Shown here: piece by piece, positions 9,581 through 17,914 of the stretch
Layout: each line of letters starts with the position of its first letter
Position numbering within the stretch: position 1 is the stretch's first letter
DNA from: Massilia sp. HP4
GTDB taxonomy: Bacteria; Pseudomonadota; Gammaproteobacteria; Burkholderiales; Burkholderiaceae_D
Direction: 5' to 3'
Assembly (NCBI RefSeq): GCF_005222695.1
Contig: NZ_STGG01000064.1
Coordinates: 62,001-126,000 of the forward strand
Length of the DNA: 64,000 nucleotides
Program-made: the position numbers and the translations under genes
Notes under the pieces: model-generated
The model's input: the letters and a program-made list of their open reading frames with translations, nothing else
The model's database searches: none
Told to the model about the DNA's origin: nothing

Positions 9581-10609
9581 ATGAAGTATAAGTTCCTGGC
9601 CGCCGCTGTGCTGTCGTCCCTGCCACTGTTCGCCCAAGCCCAGACCAATGTCCAGATCTACGGCGTGATGGACGCAGCCATCGCCCTGGAAGACACCGAC
9701 GCGCCGGGCGAAGACCGTCGCACCACCGTCAGCTCGGGCAACCAGTCGAGCAGCCGCCTCGGTTTCCGCGGCACCGAAGATCTCGGTAACGGCCTGAAAG
9801 CCCTGTTCAACATCGAAGCCGGCGTGTCGCTCGACACCGGCGCCACCGACTCGCAGACCTTCGGCCGCCGCGCCGTGGTCGGCCTGCAGGGCGACTTCGG
9901 TACCCTGACCGTCGGTCGCGAATACTCGCCGATCGCCGCCGTCGCAGCTGCCTCGGACATCAACGGCCAGGGCCTGTACGGTTCGAACCTGTCGGGCTTC
10001 GGCACCAACCGCCTGACCCGCCGCCTGGCCAACTCGGTCAACTACAAATCGAACTCGCTGTCGGGCTTCGTCGTCAACGCCGCCTACTCGACCGGTGAAA
10101 AAACCGTCGATCCGTCGGGCGACCTGCTGGGCGTGTCGCTGGAATACAAGAACGGCGGCCTGTACCTGGGCGCCGGCTACCACGCCACCGAGCGCCTGAA
10201 CGAAGGCGACGACAAGGAAATGGCATTCGGCGCCGGCTACAACTTCGGCGCGTTCGAAATCAAGGGCAACTGGATGAAGGCGGAGATCGAAGGAACCGGC
10301 ACCGCCGTCGATCCTGAATACACCAACGCCAACATCGGCGCATCGTACACCGTCGGCGCCAACAAGTTCTTCCTGAACTTCCAGCAGCAGAAGCAGGACA
10401 ATACCGATGCCAAGGGCAACACCGTGTCGGTGTCGTACACCTACTCGCTGTCCAAGCGCACCAACATCTACACGACCTACGCCCAACTGCGCAACAACAG
10501 CCGCGGCGTGTTCGGCATCAATGCTTCGTCGAACAACGTGACCCCGCCGGCAACCGCCCTGGGTTCGGATCCGTCGGTGTTCACCGTCGGCCTGCGTCAC
10601 TCGTTCTAA
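9581..10609 (+). CDS. Gram-negative general porin
   Basis: Outer-membrane beta-barrel porin of 342 residues that would allow passive diffusion of small solutes. A signal peptide ends at about AQAQ (residues 18-21). The mature start TNVQIYGVMDAAI, the RLGFRGTEDLGNG motif of the first strands, and the C-terminal sequence ending in Phe (VGLRHSF) are typical of the Burkholderiales porin family. The start at 9581 is supported by GGAG ten bases upstream and by the signal peptide; the frame extends to 9539 without adding a plausible leader. A 163-base AT-richer region precedes it and probably carries its promoter. A hairpin terminator follows. A second porin of the same family is at 11878-12927. Confidence 0.93.
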   Translation: MKYKFLAAAVLSSLPLFAQAQTNVQIYGVMDAAIALEDTDAPGEDRRTTVSSGNQSSSRLGFRGTEDLGNGLKALFNIEAGVSLDTGATDSQTFGRRAVVGLQGDFGTLTVGREYSPIAAVAAASDINGQGLYGSNLSGFGTNRLTRRLANSVNYKSNSLSGFVVNAAYSTGEKTVDPSGDLLGVSLEYKNGGLYLGAGYHATERLNEGDDKEMAFGAGYNFGAFEIKGNWMKAEIEGTGTAVDPEYTNANIGASYTVGANKFFLNFQQQKQDNTDAKGNTVSVSYTYSLSKRTNIYTTYAQLRNNSRGVFGINASSNNVTPPATALGSDPSVFTVGLRHSF

Positions 10610-10710
10610 GAACCTGCCCCGGCAGGCTCGCAAGTACGCGGGACCTCGCACGCCGCTCACGGCGGCGTGCGACAGCATCCACACCGACGCGCACGCGCCG
10701 GGATGCTCGA

Positions 10711-10730
10711 CGCCGGCATGCCGGCGTTTT
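10711..10730 (+). terminator. Rho-independent terminator of the porin gene
   Basis: Stem CGCCGG/CCGGCG around CATG followed by TTTT, about 100 bases after the porin stop. A second, longer hairpin without a T-run (10647-10671, 10-bp arms) lies just before it. Confidence 0.65.
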
Positions 10731-10824
10731 GTCATACTACAGTCGCAGTCAAGCCATCCTGCGCAAGTGTTTGTTACCGCTCAACGATCTGCAAAGTGCA
10801 ATTCGGCCGGAGTCTCAGTTGGAC

Positions 10825-10849
10825 TAGACTGTTGTCTCACTGGAGACAA
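10825..10849 (+). promoter_or_regulatory. Putative -10 and inverted-repeat operator of the toxin-antitoxin operon
   Basis: A -10-like TAGACT at 10825-10830 is followed by a perfect inverted repeat, TTGTCTC at 10832-10838 and GAGACAA at 10843-10849, two bases before the antitoxin ATG. The right arm contains the apparent Shine-Dalgarno GGAG. Antitoxin autorepression at such a site is usual for this class; the assignment here is inference. Confidence 0.5.
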
Positions 10850-10851
10850 TC

Positions 10852-11391
10852 ATGTCAAGCCCCAAAAAACCGAAGGCATCGACCCGCACTCCTCCTTCCA
10901 CCGGCCGCGACGATACCGGCCTCCCCGCCTATCGGGCGCGGCGCGGCGTGCACGGCCATGCTGTCGCCGAAGCGAGCAGCGCCTTCCATGTCGATCCGCA
11001 AGCCAGGATCGCGCTCATCCGGCACGGCGTCCCGGCAGCGAGCATCGGCGACCTGTCCGCGCGCATGGGCATCAGCAAGGAAATCCTGCTCTCGAGCCTT
11101 GGCCTGTCGCGCGCCACGATCAGTCGAAAGGAAAAACACGACAGCCTCTTGTCCAGGGACGAGTCCGAGCGTGTGCTCGGCGTCGAAATGTTGATCGGCA
11201 AGGTACAGGCCATGGTGGAAGAATCGGGCGCCCCCGAAGGCTTCGATGCGGCGCGCTGGTTCGCCGCCTGGCTCGTCAATCCGGCGCCGACGCTGGCCGG
11301 CGCCACCCCTGCCAGCTATATGGACACCTTTGAAGGCCAGCGCATGCTGGCCGACCTGCTCGCGATGAGCCAGAGCGGGGTGTATGCGTGA
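10852..11391 (+). CDS. Xre/MbcA/ParS-type antitoxin (DUF2384)
   Basis: Antitoxin of 179 residues for the RES toxin whose gene overlaps its stop codon. The N-terminal third is polar and probably disordered. A helix-turn-helix-like region follows at about 60-100 (ISKEILLSSLGLSRATISR), then the C-terminal DUF2384 region with the segment FDAARWFAAWLVNPAPTLAGATP, which in this family occupies the toxin active site. Expected roles are neutralising the toxin by direct binding and repressing the operon through the inverted repeat at the start codon. The organisation (antitoxin first, toxin second, GTGA overlap) is standard for Xre-RES modules. Confidence 0.88.
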   Translation: MSSPKKPKASTRTPPSTGRDDTGLPAYRARRGVHGHAVAEASSAFHVDPQARIALIRHGVPAASIGDLSARMGISKEILLSSLGLSRATISRKEKHDSLLSRDESERVLGVEMLIGKVQAMVEESGAPEGFDAARWFAAWLVNPAPTLAGATPASYMDTFEGQRMLADLLAMSQSGVYA

Positions 11392-11861
11392 CCGTCGCGG
11401 CCTGGCGGATCGCCGTCGAGACACCGGACTACAGCGCGCACGACCTGGCAGGCCTGGGCGCCAAGACGACCGGCGGGCGTTGGAACAGCAAGGGCGTTCC
11501 GGTCGTCTACTGCGCCGCTACGATCGCCCTGGCCACGCTCGAAACGGTGCATCATTTCAGGCGCGACAGCCTGCCGTTCAACCGCTACCTCGTCCGGATC
11601 GACATTCCCGATGGCGTCTGGGCCGCACGGCAGGTCCTGGATCCTGCGCCTGCCGGCTGGGATGCGATTCCAGCCGGACGGGCGTCGATCGAGGCCGGCG
11701 ATGCCTGGATCGCGTCGGCGGCGAGCGCCCTCCTGCTCATACCATCGGTGATCGTGCCCGACGAATGCAATGTGCTGATCAATCCCGCGCACGCCGGCGA
11801 CGCAGGTATCGCCGCCGGCACGCTCAAGCGCTGGCTCTACGATCCCAGGCTCTTTTCCTGA
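11388..11861 (+). CDS. RES-domain toxin of a type II toxin-antitoxin system
   Basis: Toxin of 157 residues with a RES domain. Characterised RES toxins (MbcT, Res) degrade or modify NAD+ in the cytoplasm. The conserved Arg lies in GGRWNSKG near residue 30 and the conserved Glu in ATLETVHHF near residue 49; the C-terminal NPAH and YDPRLFS segments are also typical. The start is GTG at 11388, overlapping the antitoxin TGA by three bases, which suggests translational coupling. The nearby ATG at 11384 is in another frame. It appears intact, with no truncation. Confidence 0.88.
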   Translation: MTVAAWRIAVETPDYSAHDLAGLGAKTTGGRWNSKGVPVVYCAATIALATLETVHHFRRDSLPFNRYLVRIDIPDGVWAARQVLDPAPAGWDAIPAGRASIEAGDAWIASAASALLLIPSVIVPDECNVLINPAHAGDAGIAAGTLKRWLYDPRLFS

Positions 11862-11877
11862 TCGCTGCCGCGGCGCA

Positions 11878-12927
11878 TCAGAATGAATGCATCATGCCCA
11901 CCGCGACCCCGCTCTGCCGGTCCTGGTCGAGCCGCGTCGAACCGCCCCTGGCGAGCCCGCCCTTGAGCCGGGTCCGGTCGATCTCGGCATACAGCGTGGT
12001 GCGCTTCGACAGGTCGTAGCTCACACCCGCCATCAACAGGTCCTTCTGACCGTCGCCGACGGCGGCCTCAGCCGTCTGCCGCGCCGTGTATACCTTGTTG
12101 CGGTACCAGGCCAGCGTGAAATCGACGTTCTTCGCGATCTGGTAGCTGCCGCCGACCCAGTTCCATTCCTGCGTCCCCGCCCGTGCGACGGTGTCCTGTT
12201 CCTGCTCGACGTGCCCGACGGCCAGCGAGAAGGCGCCGAAATCATACGATGCGCCATAGGCGATGTGGTCGTAGTCGCGGTAGTCGGGTGCGGCATTGGT
12301 GCCCGCATTCCCCTTCGACATCGAGTACGAGGCCCCCGCCTTCAGCCCGGCCTTCGAATAGTTCAGCGCGACCGCCTTGGTGGTGCCGGCCTCGCTGTCT
12401 TGCGCGATCTCGCCCGGCGCCCATTCCAGGCGCGCAGTCCACGGGCCATAGCGCCCGGTGACCTGCACGTCGTTGTCCTTGCGGATGCCGTTGGTCGACG
12501 ACAGCACGTAGGTGATGCTCGGATAGCGGAACTTGAAGGGATCGAAGGCCTGGATCGCGCGGTAGGCCGCCGAGTAGTTGCGCCCGACCTCCAGCGACAG
12601 GTGGCGGTTCGAGATGCCGACATTGGCGGCGCGCTGGAACAGGATGCCGTTGCTGTTATTGAGCGCGCCCGTCCCCGTGTTGTAGCCCAGTTCGAGGACG
12701 AAATTGACCTTGACGTCGCCGCCCAGGCTTTCGCTGCCGCGAAAACCCAACCGGTTCGGCCGGAAGGTGCCGTTCGAGCTGATCGTCGTCAGGTTATTGC
12801 CGTCGCGGTCGATATTGGTTTCGTGGCGTGCGCCGCCGTCGAAGGAACCATAGACGGTGACGTTGCCCTGGGCATGGGCGTGCAGGGATAGCGTGGCGCT
12901 CAGCGCCACGGCGATGCGGACTTTCAT
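11878..12927 (-). CDS. Gram-negative porin, second copy
   Basis: Outer-membrane porin of 349 residues with a signal peptide ending at about HAHAQ (residues 16-20), mature start GNVTVYGSFDGG, the RLGFRGSESLGG motif and a C-terminal Phe (VGMMHSF). It begins 54 bases after the stop of the exported hydrolase gene on the same strand, so the two are probably co-transcribed. I infer that it admits the hydrolase substrate or related solutes. It is related to the porin at 9581-10609 but clearly divergent in its loops. SD-like GGAGA lies just upstream of the ATG. Confidence 0.92.
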   Translation of the reverse strand: MKVRIAVALSATLSLHAHAQGNVTVYGSFDGGARHETNIDRDGNNLTTISSNGTFRPNRLGFRGSESLGGDVKVNFVLELGYNTGTGALNNSNGILFQRAANVGISNRHLSLEVGRNYSAAYRAIQAFDPFKFRYPSITYVLSSTNGIRKDNDVQVTGRYGPWTARLEWAPGEIAQDSEAGTTKAVALNYSKAGLKAGASYSMSKGNAGTNAAPDYRDYDHIAYGASYDFGAFSLAVGHVEQEQDTVARAGTQEWNWVGGSYQIAKNVDFTLAWYRNKVYTARQTAEAAVGDGQKDLLMAGVSYDLSKRTTLYAEIDRTRLKGGLARGGSTRLDQDRQSGVAVGMMHSF

Positions 12928-12964
12928 GGTGGTCTCCTGGTTTTATTTATGCTTGTGGTGCTAC

Positions 12965-12979
12965 GGGCATTTCATGCCC
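12965..12979 (-). other. Small hairpin between hydrolase and porin genes
   Basis: GGGCAT at 12974-12979 (minus strand reading) pairs with ATGCCC at 12965-12970 around three bases, directly after the hydrolase stop. No T-run follows, so it is more likely an mRNA-stabilising or partial attenuation structure than a terminator. Confidence 0.4.
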
Positions 12980-12980
12980 C

Positions 12981-14339
12981 TCAGGGCGTCGCGCGCGGGG
13001 CCACGCGCGAGAACAGCGGCGCCGGACGGTAGTCGCGGTCGATATGGCAACCGCCGGCGAACCGCGCGGAAGCGGTCGCGCAGGCGGCCTCGATGTCGGC
13101 GACGGCGGGCTTCTTGCCGCTGTCGATCCAGCCCATCAGGGTGGCGAACACCGCCACGTACTGCGGGTCGGCCAGCTTGCTGTGTTCCTTTTCGCGGGTA
13201 TACGCCTGCAGCAGCAGGTGGTCGCGGCCGGCCGCCTGCAGGGTCGCCCGGTAGGCGTCCTCGTACTCGACCATGGCCACCGGATCGTCGATCGCATGCA
13301 GGGTGATGACCGGGACGTCGACCTTGCCGCCCAGGTCGGACTCCGCGGCCAGCGCGGCGACCGCGGCGGGGTCGGCGTCGAAGCGCGGTACGCCGCGGTT
13401 GAGCGCCGCATCGTCGTCCGAGCCGTGGTAGACCACGTGCCGGTTGTCGAACGGGTTGCCATGGCCGATGCGCTGGACCAGGTCGCGGAACGTGAAAGTG
13501 GCCCAGTTCAGGTGCGATTGCAGCGAGCGTTCGGGCACGCGAATCACGCCGAGGATGTTGGCGAGCCGGCGCTGTTGCGCCGGGCTGCGCTCGGCCGCCG
13601 GCCGCGCCAGGCCCAGGCATTCGTCGGCGCGCGCCGCCAGTTCCTTGTTCTTCAGCGTCGCAGCCGGCGGCAGCCCCATCCACAGCGGATACTGCGGCTC
13701 GTCCGGGCGCGGGTGGTTATTGCAATAGAACTGGTAGACCGCGCGCAGGTCGGCGCGGTGCAGGTAGTTGCGGGTGCCCCCGGCCAGCATGCCGTTGGTC
13801 AGCACGACGCCGTCGTAAGCCGGCTTGCCGTCGCCGGCGCCGGGAAACATCTCGATCGCCTTGGCGGCGATATTGCCGCCCCACGACTGGCCGTGCAGGA
13901 TGGTGCGGCGCGGCTGGCCGAAGCGGCCCACGAACAGCTGGCGCAGGTTCTCGACGTCTTCGGCGGCCAGCTTGACGCCATAGCCTGGCCGCCGATAGGC
14001 CGAGCCAGCCCAGGCGAAGCCCTGTTTCACCGTCACCGCGAAGCGCTCCAGGTCTTCCACGTTATTGTCGTTGGTGGCGTGCGACATGCGCGGCCCGCCG
14101 TGGGCATGCACCACCAGCGAGCGGTTCCACTGGTGCGGAATGGCGATCCAGTAATTGGCGCCGTTGTGGTCGGCGCCGCGGTAGCAGCGCGCCACCTCGG
14201 TGAGCTCGGCGGGACAGGCCGCTTCGGACTGGGCCAGGGCCGGCATGGCGGCCAGGGCCAGCACCGGGACCAGGACGGCGGCGGCGATACAGCGTGGCAG
14301 GGTGGGCAAGATCGATCTCCGTTGTAAGTATTCATCCAT
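12981..14339 (-). CDS. Exported alpha/beta hydrolase, substrate unknown
   Basis: Predicted secreted or periplasmic serine hydrolase of 452 residues. A signal peptide is visible (hydrophobic run about 18-36, ending AMPALAQ). The nucleophile elbow is LHGQSWGGN; an acid candidate is the Asp in LHAIDDPVA and a His candidate is in REKEHSKL, giving the usual Ser-Asp-His order. Several cysteines in the mature part could form disulfides. The frame is open far upstream (to 16025), but that region is antisense to the LysR and symporter genes; ATG 14339 gives a sensible signal peptide. It is divergent from a LysR regulator and followed by a porin gene. I do not recognise the exact family or substrate; an ester is the safest guess. 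Confidence 0.8.
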   Translation of the reverse strand: MDEYLQRRSILPTLPRCIAAAVLVPVLALAAMPALAQSEAACPAELTEVARCYRGADHNGANYWIAIPHQWNRSLVVHAHGGPRMSHATNDNNVEDLERFAVTVKQGFAWAGSAYRRPGYGVKLAAEDVENLRQLFVGRFGQPRRTILHGQSWGGNIAAKAIEMFPGAGDGKPAYDGVVLTNGMLAGGTRNYLHRADLRAVYQFYCNNHPRPDEPQYPLWMGLPPAATLKNKELAARADECLGLARPAAERSPAQQRRLANILGVIRVPERSLQSHLNWATFTFRDLVQRIGHGNPFDNRHVVYHGSDDDAALNRGVPRFDADPAAVAALAAESDLGGKVDVPVITLHAIDDPVAMVEYEDAYRATLQAAGRDHLLLQAYTREKEHSKLADPQYVAVFATLMGWIDSGKKPAVADIEAACATASARFAGGCHIDRDYRPAPLFSRVAPRATP

Positions 14340-14352
14340 ACTAATGAGCTCG

Positions 14353-14379
14353 TCTTTCAATGTAAAATATCTTGAAAGA
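14353..14379. promoter_or_regulatory. Perfect inverted repeat, probable LysR operator
   Basis: TCTTTCAA at 14353-14360 and TTGAAAGA at 14372-14379 form perfect 8-bp arms separated by 11 bases. It sits in the 75-base divergent region between the hydrolase and LysR starts, where a LysR-type regulator normally binds. No other repeat of this quality was found in the interval. Confidence 0.65.
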
Positions 14380-14414
14380 AGCATCTCCATACATAAAAAA
14401 TATTGAGGGGAGAC

Positions 14415-15335
14415 ATGGAACTCAGACACCTGCGCTACTTCGTGGTAGTCGCCGAGGAAGGCCATTTCACGCGCGCGGCGGAGCGCCTCGGCATGCAGCA
14501 GCCGCCGCTGAGCCAGCAGATCCGCGCGCTCGAGCAGGAGCTCGGCTTCGAGCTGTTCCGGCGCCATCCGAAGGGCGCCGCGCTGACCGCCGGCGGCCAG
14601 GTCTTCCTGGAAGAAGCGCGGGCCATCCTGCTGCAGCTCGATATGGCGGTGGAGCGCGCCGAGCGCGCCAGCCAGGGCGTCGAGGGCGCCCTGTCGATCG
14701 GCTTCACCAGCTCGGCCGCAGCCCACCACGCCATTCCGGCGCTGACCCGTGCCTACCGCGAACAGTGGCCGAAAGTCGCGCTCGAATTCTGCGAACGCAA
14801 CGCGGCCGAGCTGACCGAGGCGGTCGCGCAGGGCAAGCTCGACATCGCCTTCCTGCGCCGCCCCGTCAGCCGGCCGGAAGGATTGACCTTCCACACCCTG
14901 CTCGAAGAAGAGATGCTGCTGGTGCTGCCGAGCGGCCATGCGGCGATCCCGCGCCACGCCGTGGGCACGCGGCCGGCGGTGCCGCTGCTGGCCCTGCGCG
15001 ACGAGCGCTTCATCCTGGTGCGGCGCAGCGGCGCTCCCGGCATGTACGGCAACCTGATCGAAGCCTGCGTCCAGGCCGGCTTCGTGCCCCACGTCGCGAT
15101 CGAGGTCGAGCGCATGCTGACCAATATCAGCCTGGTCGCGGCCGGGGCCGGGGTGTCGGCGGTGCCAGCCTCGATGCAGGGCCTCCATGCCCAAAGCGTT
15201 GTCTACTGCACGATCCAGGATGCGCCGCCGACCCTGGCCGCGCCGCTGACGATGATGTGGCGCGACGACGGCCAGCGCCCGCCGGTCGGCCACATGGTGG
15301 CGCTGGCCAGGCGCATGCCGGCGCAAGCCGCCTAG
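14415..15335 (+). CDS. LysR-family transcriptional regulator
   Basis: Regulator of 306 residues with an N-terminal winged helix-turn-helix (MELRHLRYFVVVAEEGHFTRAA, recognition helix around MQQPPLSQQIRALE) and a periplasmic-binding-like effector domain from about 90 to 295. The start at 14415 follows GAGGGGAG; the upstream in-frame codon at 14403 is less plausible. It is transcribed divergently from the hydrolase-porin pair and seven bases before the DAACS symporter gene, so it probably controls both arms in response to the transported or hydrolysed compound. It resembles the BenM/CatR-type subgroup in its N-terminus, but the effector is not identifiable. Confidence 0.9.
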   Translation: MELRHLRYFVVVAEEGHFTRAAERLGMQQPPLSQQIRALEQELGFELFRRHPKGAALTAGGQVFLEEARAILLQLDMAVERAERASQGVEGALSIGFTSSAAAHHAIPALTRAYREQWPKVALEFCERNAAELTEAVAQGKLDIAFLRRPVSRPEGLTFHTLLEEEMLLVLPSGHAAIPRHAVGTRPAVPLLALRDERFILVRRSGAPGMYGNLIEACVQAGFVPHVAIEVERMLTNISLVAAGAGVSAVPASMQGLHAQSVVYCTIQDAPPTLAAPLTMMWRDDGQRPPVGHMVALARRMPAQAA

Positions 15336-15342
15336 GCCGGCG

Positions 15343-16539
15343 ATGCGCGGCGCTGGCGCCCTGCGCTCTTCCCGAGTCCTGGTCGGCGCGGTCTTCGCCG
15401 GCATCGTCGTCGGCCTGGTGGCGCCGGCCTGGGCGCTCCGCCTCAAGCCGCTGGTCGAGGTCTTCGTCACCTTGCTCGGCTGGCTGGCCTTGCCGCTGCT
15501 GGTGTGCATGCTGGCCGCGAGCAGCGCCGACGCGCGCCATGGACTACGGCTCGGACGCCTCGGCATGGTCGCGGCGCTGTATTTCGCCGCGATGTCGCTG
15601 CTGTCGCTGGTGCTCGGAATGCTCACCGCCTGGCTGCTGGAACCGGGCACCGCGCTGTACCCGGGCCCGGGCGCGGCGGTGGCGGCGACGCCGCGCGTCA
15701 GCCTCGACCGCGTTTCCGGACTGACCGCGCTGCATGTGAACGTCGTGCTCCTGCTGTTCGCGATACCCGTGGGCCTGCTGGTACGTGCCTGCGCGGCATC
15801 GCGGGTGGGCGATGCGATCGAGCGCTGCCGCGCGTTCCTGCTGCGCGCGATCAACCTGCTGCTGCTGTTCTCTCCCCTGGCCGCCTTCAGCGCCGTGGCG
15901 TACACGGTGGGCCGGTATGGCGCGCACGCCCTGCTGCCCCTGCTCGCCTTCATCGTCGCGGTCAACCTGGCCAGCCTGCTGTTCGTGATCATCGGCCTGG
16001 GCACGGCGCTGCGCCTGGCCGGCATGCCGCTGCTGCGCCTGGTCGCCTACCTGCGCGACGAGCTGGTGCTGGTGGCGGCGACGGGATCGTCGATGGCGGG
16101 GTTGACGCCGCTGGCGCTCAAGCTCGACCGCCTCGGCTGCCCGCGGGCCCTGACGGCCGTCGTGCTGCCGTTGTCGTATTCGTTCAACCTGTCCGGCACC
16201 TATGTGTACATCGGCGCGGCGCTGGTATTCCTGGCGCAGGCAGCGCAGGTTGCGCTGGGCGTGGAACAGCTGCTTGCCATGATCGGGGTCGCGCTCCTGA
16301 CCAGCCGGGCCGCCATCGGCGTCGCCGGATCGGGCTTCGCCACCCTGGCGACCACCGTGTCGGTGCTGCGCATCGTGCCGCTCGACATGGTGGCGATCCT
16401 GCTCGGCATCGACCGCACCATGAAGTGCCGGCTCCTGACCAATGTGATCGGCCATGGCGTCGCCTGCATCGCCCTGGCCGCCTGCGTGGGCGGGCTCGAT
16501 CGCGCGGCGGCGCGGCGCGAACTCGGCTTGCGTAGTTAG
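15343..16539 (+). CDS. Dicarboxylate/amino acid:cation symporter (DAACS family)
   Basis: Inner-membrane secondary transporter of 398 residues with about eight hydrophobic spans, related to GltP/DctA. The family motifs are visible: ATGSSMAGLTP for the TSSS hairpin region, LPLSYSFNLSGTYVYIGAAL for the PxGYSFNxDGT signature (Asp replaced by Ser), and SRAAIGVAGSGFATLA for the second hairpin. It should import a carboxylate or amino acid with H+ or Na+. The changes at the signature make the substrate uncertain. It begins seven bases after the LysR stop, so the two are likely co-transcribed. Confidence 0.85.
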   Translation: MRGAGALRSSRVLVGAVFAGIVVGLVAPAWALRLKPLVEVFVTLLGWLALPLLVCMLAASSADARHGLRLGRLGMVAALYFAAMSLLSLVLGMLTAWLLEPGTALYPGPGAAVAATPRVSLDRVSGLTALHVNVVLLLFAIPVGLLVRACAASRVGDAIERCRAFLLRAINLLLLFSPLAAFSAVAYTVGRYGAHALLPLLAFIVAVNLASLLFVIIGLGTALRLAGMPLLRLVAYLRDELVLVAATGSSMAGLTPLALKLDRLGCPRALTAVVLPLSYSFNLSGTYVYIGAALVFLAQAAQVALGVEQLLAMIGVALLTSRAAIGVAGSGFATLATTVSVLRIVPLDMVAILLGIDRTMKCRLLTNVIGHGVACIALAACVGGLDRAAARRELGLRS

Positions 16540-16700
16540 GGCGCTGTGCCGGGATGCGCGGACACGGTATTACCGCGAAGCCTGTCCCGGGCACAGGTCC
16601 CGCAGCGAAGCTCCCAATTCTTCCGACACCGCGTCCAGGTCGGGATTTCAGGCACATATTCTCGAATACCAGCGCGCCAGGCACGGTGATTAACGAGGAT

Positions 16701-17360
16701 TTACTTGGTGTCAGTCCCGTCCTGCAGCAGGCGCGCAGCGATGCCGCGCTCTTCCTCGGGCGAGAAGAAATAGGGATAAAAGGAACGCGCGCCAATATCG
16801 ACGCCGCGGCTGAAGGACCCACCGACCGCCGCGACCTGTTGCGCCACATAGGCCAGGCTGACGTGCAGCAGGTAGGAAGGCGCATTCACCCGCGCATTCG
16901 TCTTCAGCTCGCCCACCTGGCGAAACCCGAGCATGCGCTGGTAGAAGCGGCGATGGCGCGGATTGACCTCGATGACCGCGTCGGTGCAACCATGCATTTC
17001 GCGCGCGTAGATGAAGGCCAGGTGGAATACGCTGGCCAGCGCATGCCGGGACTGGCCGGTGTGATCGAAGGCCAGCTTGGTGACTTCGCACAGGCGCGCG
17101 CCATCGCGCCGGAACACGTCCAGCTCGTCCTTGTACATATGGTCGGCCATCAGGCCATGTCCGGCGTCGACGCCGATGGTCAGCGTGCCTACCACCTCGT
17201 CGCCATCGGCCGCGGTCAGGGTGATGCGGTGCGGGTCGTCGGCATCCAGGCCGGCGCCCCGATAGCCGCGCCAGGCGTACATGCGCTCGATCAGCAGGCT
17301 GGCGCCGCTGCGGCCATCGGTGCTGTCAGGAGAACGGATGCCATAGCGGGGACGGGTCAT
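16701..17360 (-). CDS. GNAT-fold N-acyl amino acid synthase FeeM-like protein
   Basis: Protein of 219 residues with the look of FeeM-type N-acyl amino acid synthases and related acyl-homoserine-lactone-synthase-like GNAT enzymes. Visible landmarks are an N-terminal substrate loop, the TLTIGVDAGHGLMADHMYKDEL segment, RLCEVTKLAFD, FHLAFIYAREMHGCTDAVIEVNPRHRRFYQRMLGF, and a C-terminal extension with YPYFFSPEEE. FeeM enzymes join fatty acyl groups from acyl carrier protein to amino acids; activity here is inference from family resemblance. The gene stands alone, with about 160 bases of unassigned sequence downstream and AT-rich DNA upstream. Confidence 0.68.
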   Translation of the reverse strand: MTRPRYGIRSPDSTDGRSGASLLIERMYAWRGYRGAGLDADDPHRITLTAADGDEVVGTLTIGVDAGHGLMADHMYKDELDVFRRDGARLCEVTKLAFDHTGQSRHALASVFHLAFIYAREMHGCTDAVIEVNPRHRRFYQRMLGFRQVGELKTNARVNAPSYLLHVSLAYVAQQVAAVGGSFSRGVDIGARSFYPYFFSPEEERGIAARLLQDGTDTK

Positions 17361-17431
17361 GCTTGATTATAACAAAAACAACATTATTATCAACAACGCA
17401 ACTCTATCGTGCGCACATCACTATGTGTTGG

Positions 17432-17914
17432 TTAGCTCTGGCCACTCGCCGGACGCGGCCTGGCCCTTGCCAGCTGGCGATCGAGCGCATTGGCGAAATT
17501 CTGGCGGTCCGCCTGGCTGAAGGCGGCCGGGCCGCCGGTATCGACGCCGCTGCCGCGCAGCTCTTCCATGAAGGCGCGCATCGTCAATTGCTGGGCGATG
17601 GTGTCTTTCGTGTACCACTCGCCGCGCGGATTGAGCGGCAGTCCGCCCTTGTCCAGTACCAGCGCGGCCAGCGGAATATCGCCGGTCACGACGATGTCGC
17701 CACGGTTCACGCGCTCGACGATCTCGGCATCGGCCACGTCGGGCCCGGCCGGCACCTGCAGCGCGCGGATGAAACGCGAGCCCGGCACCCGGATCAGCTG
17801 GTTCGCGACCAGCGTGACGTTCAGCTGCAGGCGCTCGGCGACCCGAAACAGGATGTCCTTGACGACGCCGGGACAGGCGTCGGCGTCGACCCAGATGTGC
17901 AGGTCTTGCGGCAT
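17432..17914 (-). CDS. YaiI/YqxD family protein (DUF188)
   Basis: Protein of 160 residues with the conserved N-terminal [22 protein letters not shown] and the central [22 protein letters not shown] motifs of the UPF0178/DUF188 family, a PIN-like fold with no settled biochemical role. The start ATG at 17914 shares one base with the stop of the methyltransferase gene (TAATG). The open frame upstream to 17941 would overlap that gene further. It is the third member of a tightly coupled chain with the cysB-like regulator and the methyltransferase. Confidence 0.87.
   Translation of the reverse strand: MPQDLHIWVDADACPGVVKDILFRVAERLQLNVTLVANQLIRVPGSRFIRALQVPAGPDVADAEIVERVNRGDIVVTGDIPLAALVLDKGGLPLNPRGEWYTKDTIAQQLTMRAFMEELRGSGVDTGGPAAFSQADRQNFANALDRQLARARPRPASGQS

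Noticed and set aside
12981-16025. A 1014-codon minus-strand open frame that would fuse about 560 residues to the exported hydrolase
   Set aside because: The added part is antisense to the lysR and symporter genes, has low-complexity Arg/Ala/Ser-rich composition, and would bury the clear signal peptide at 14339.
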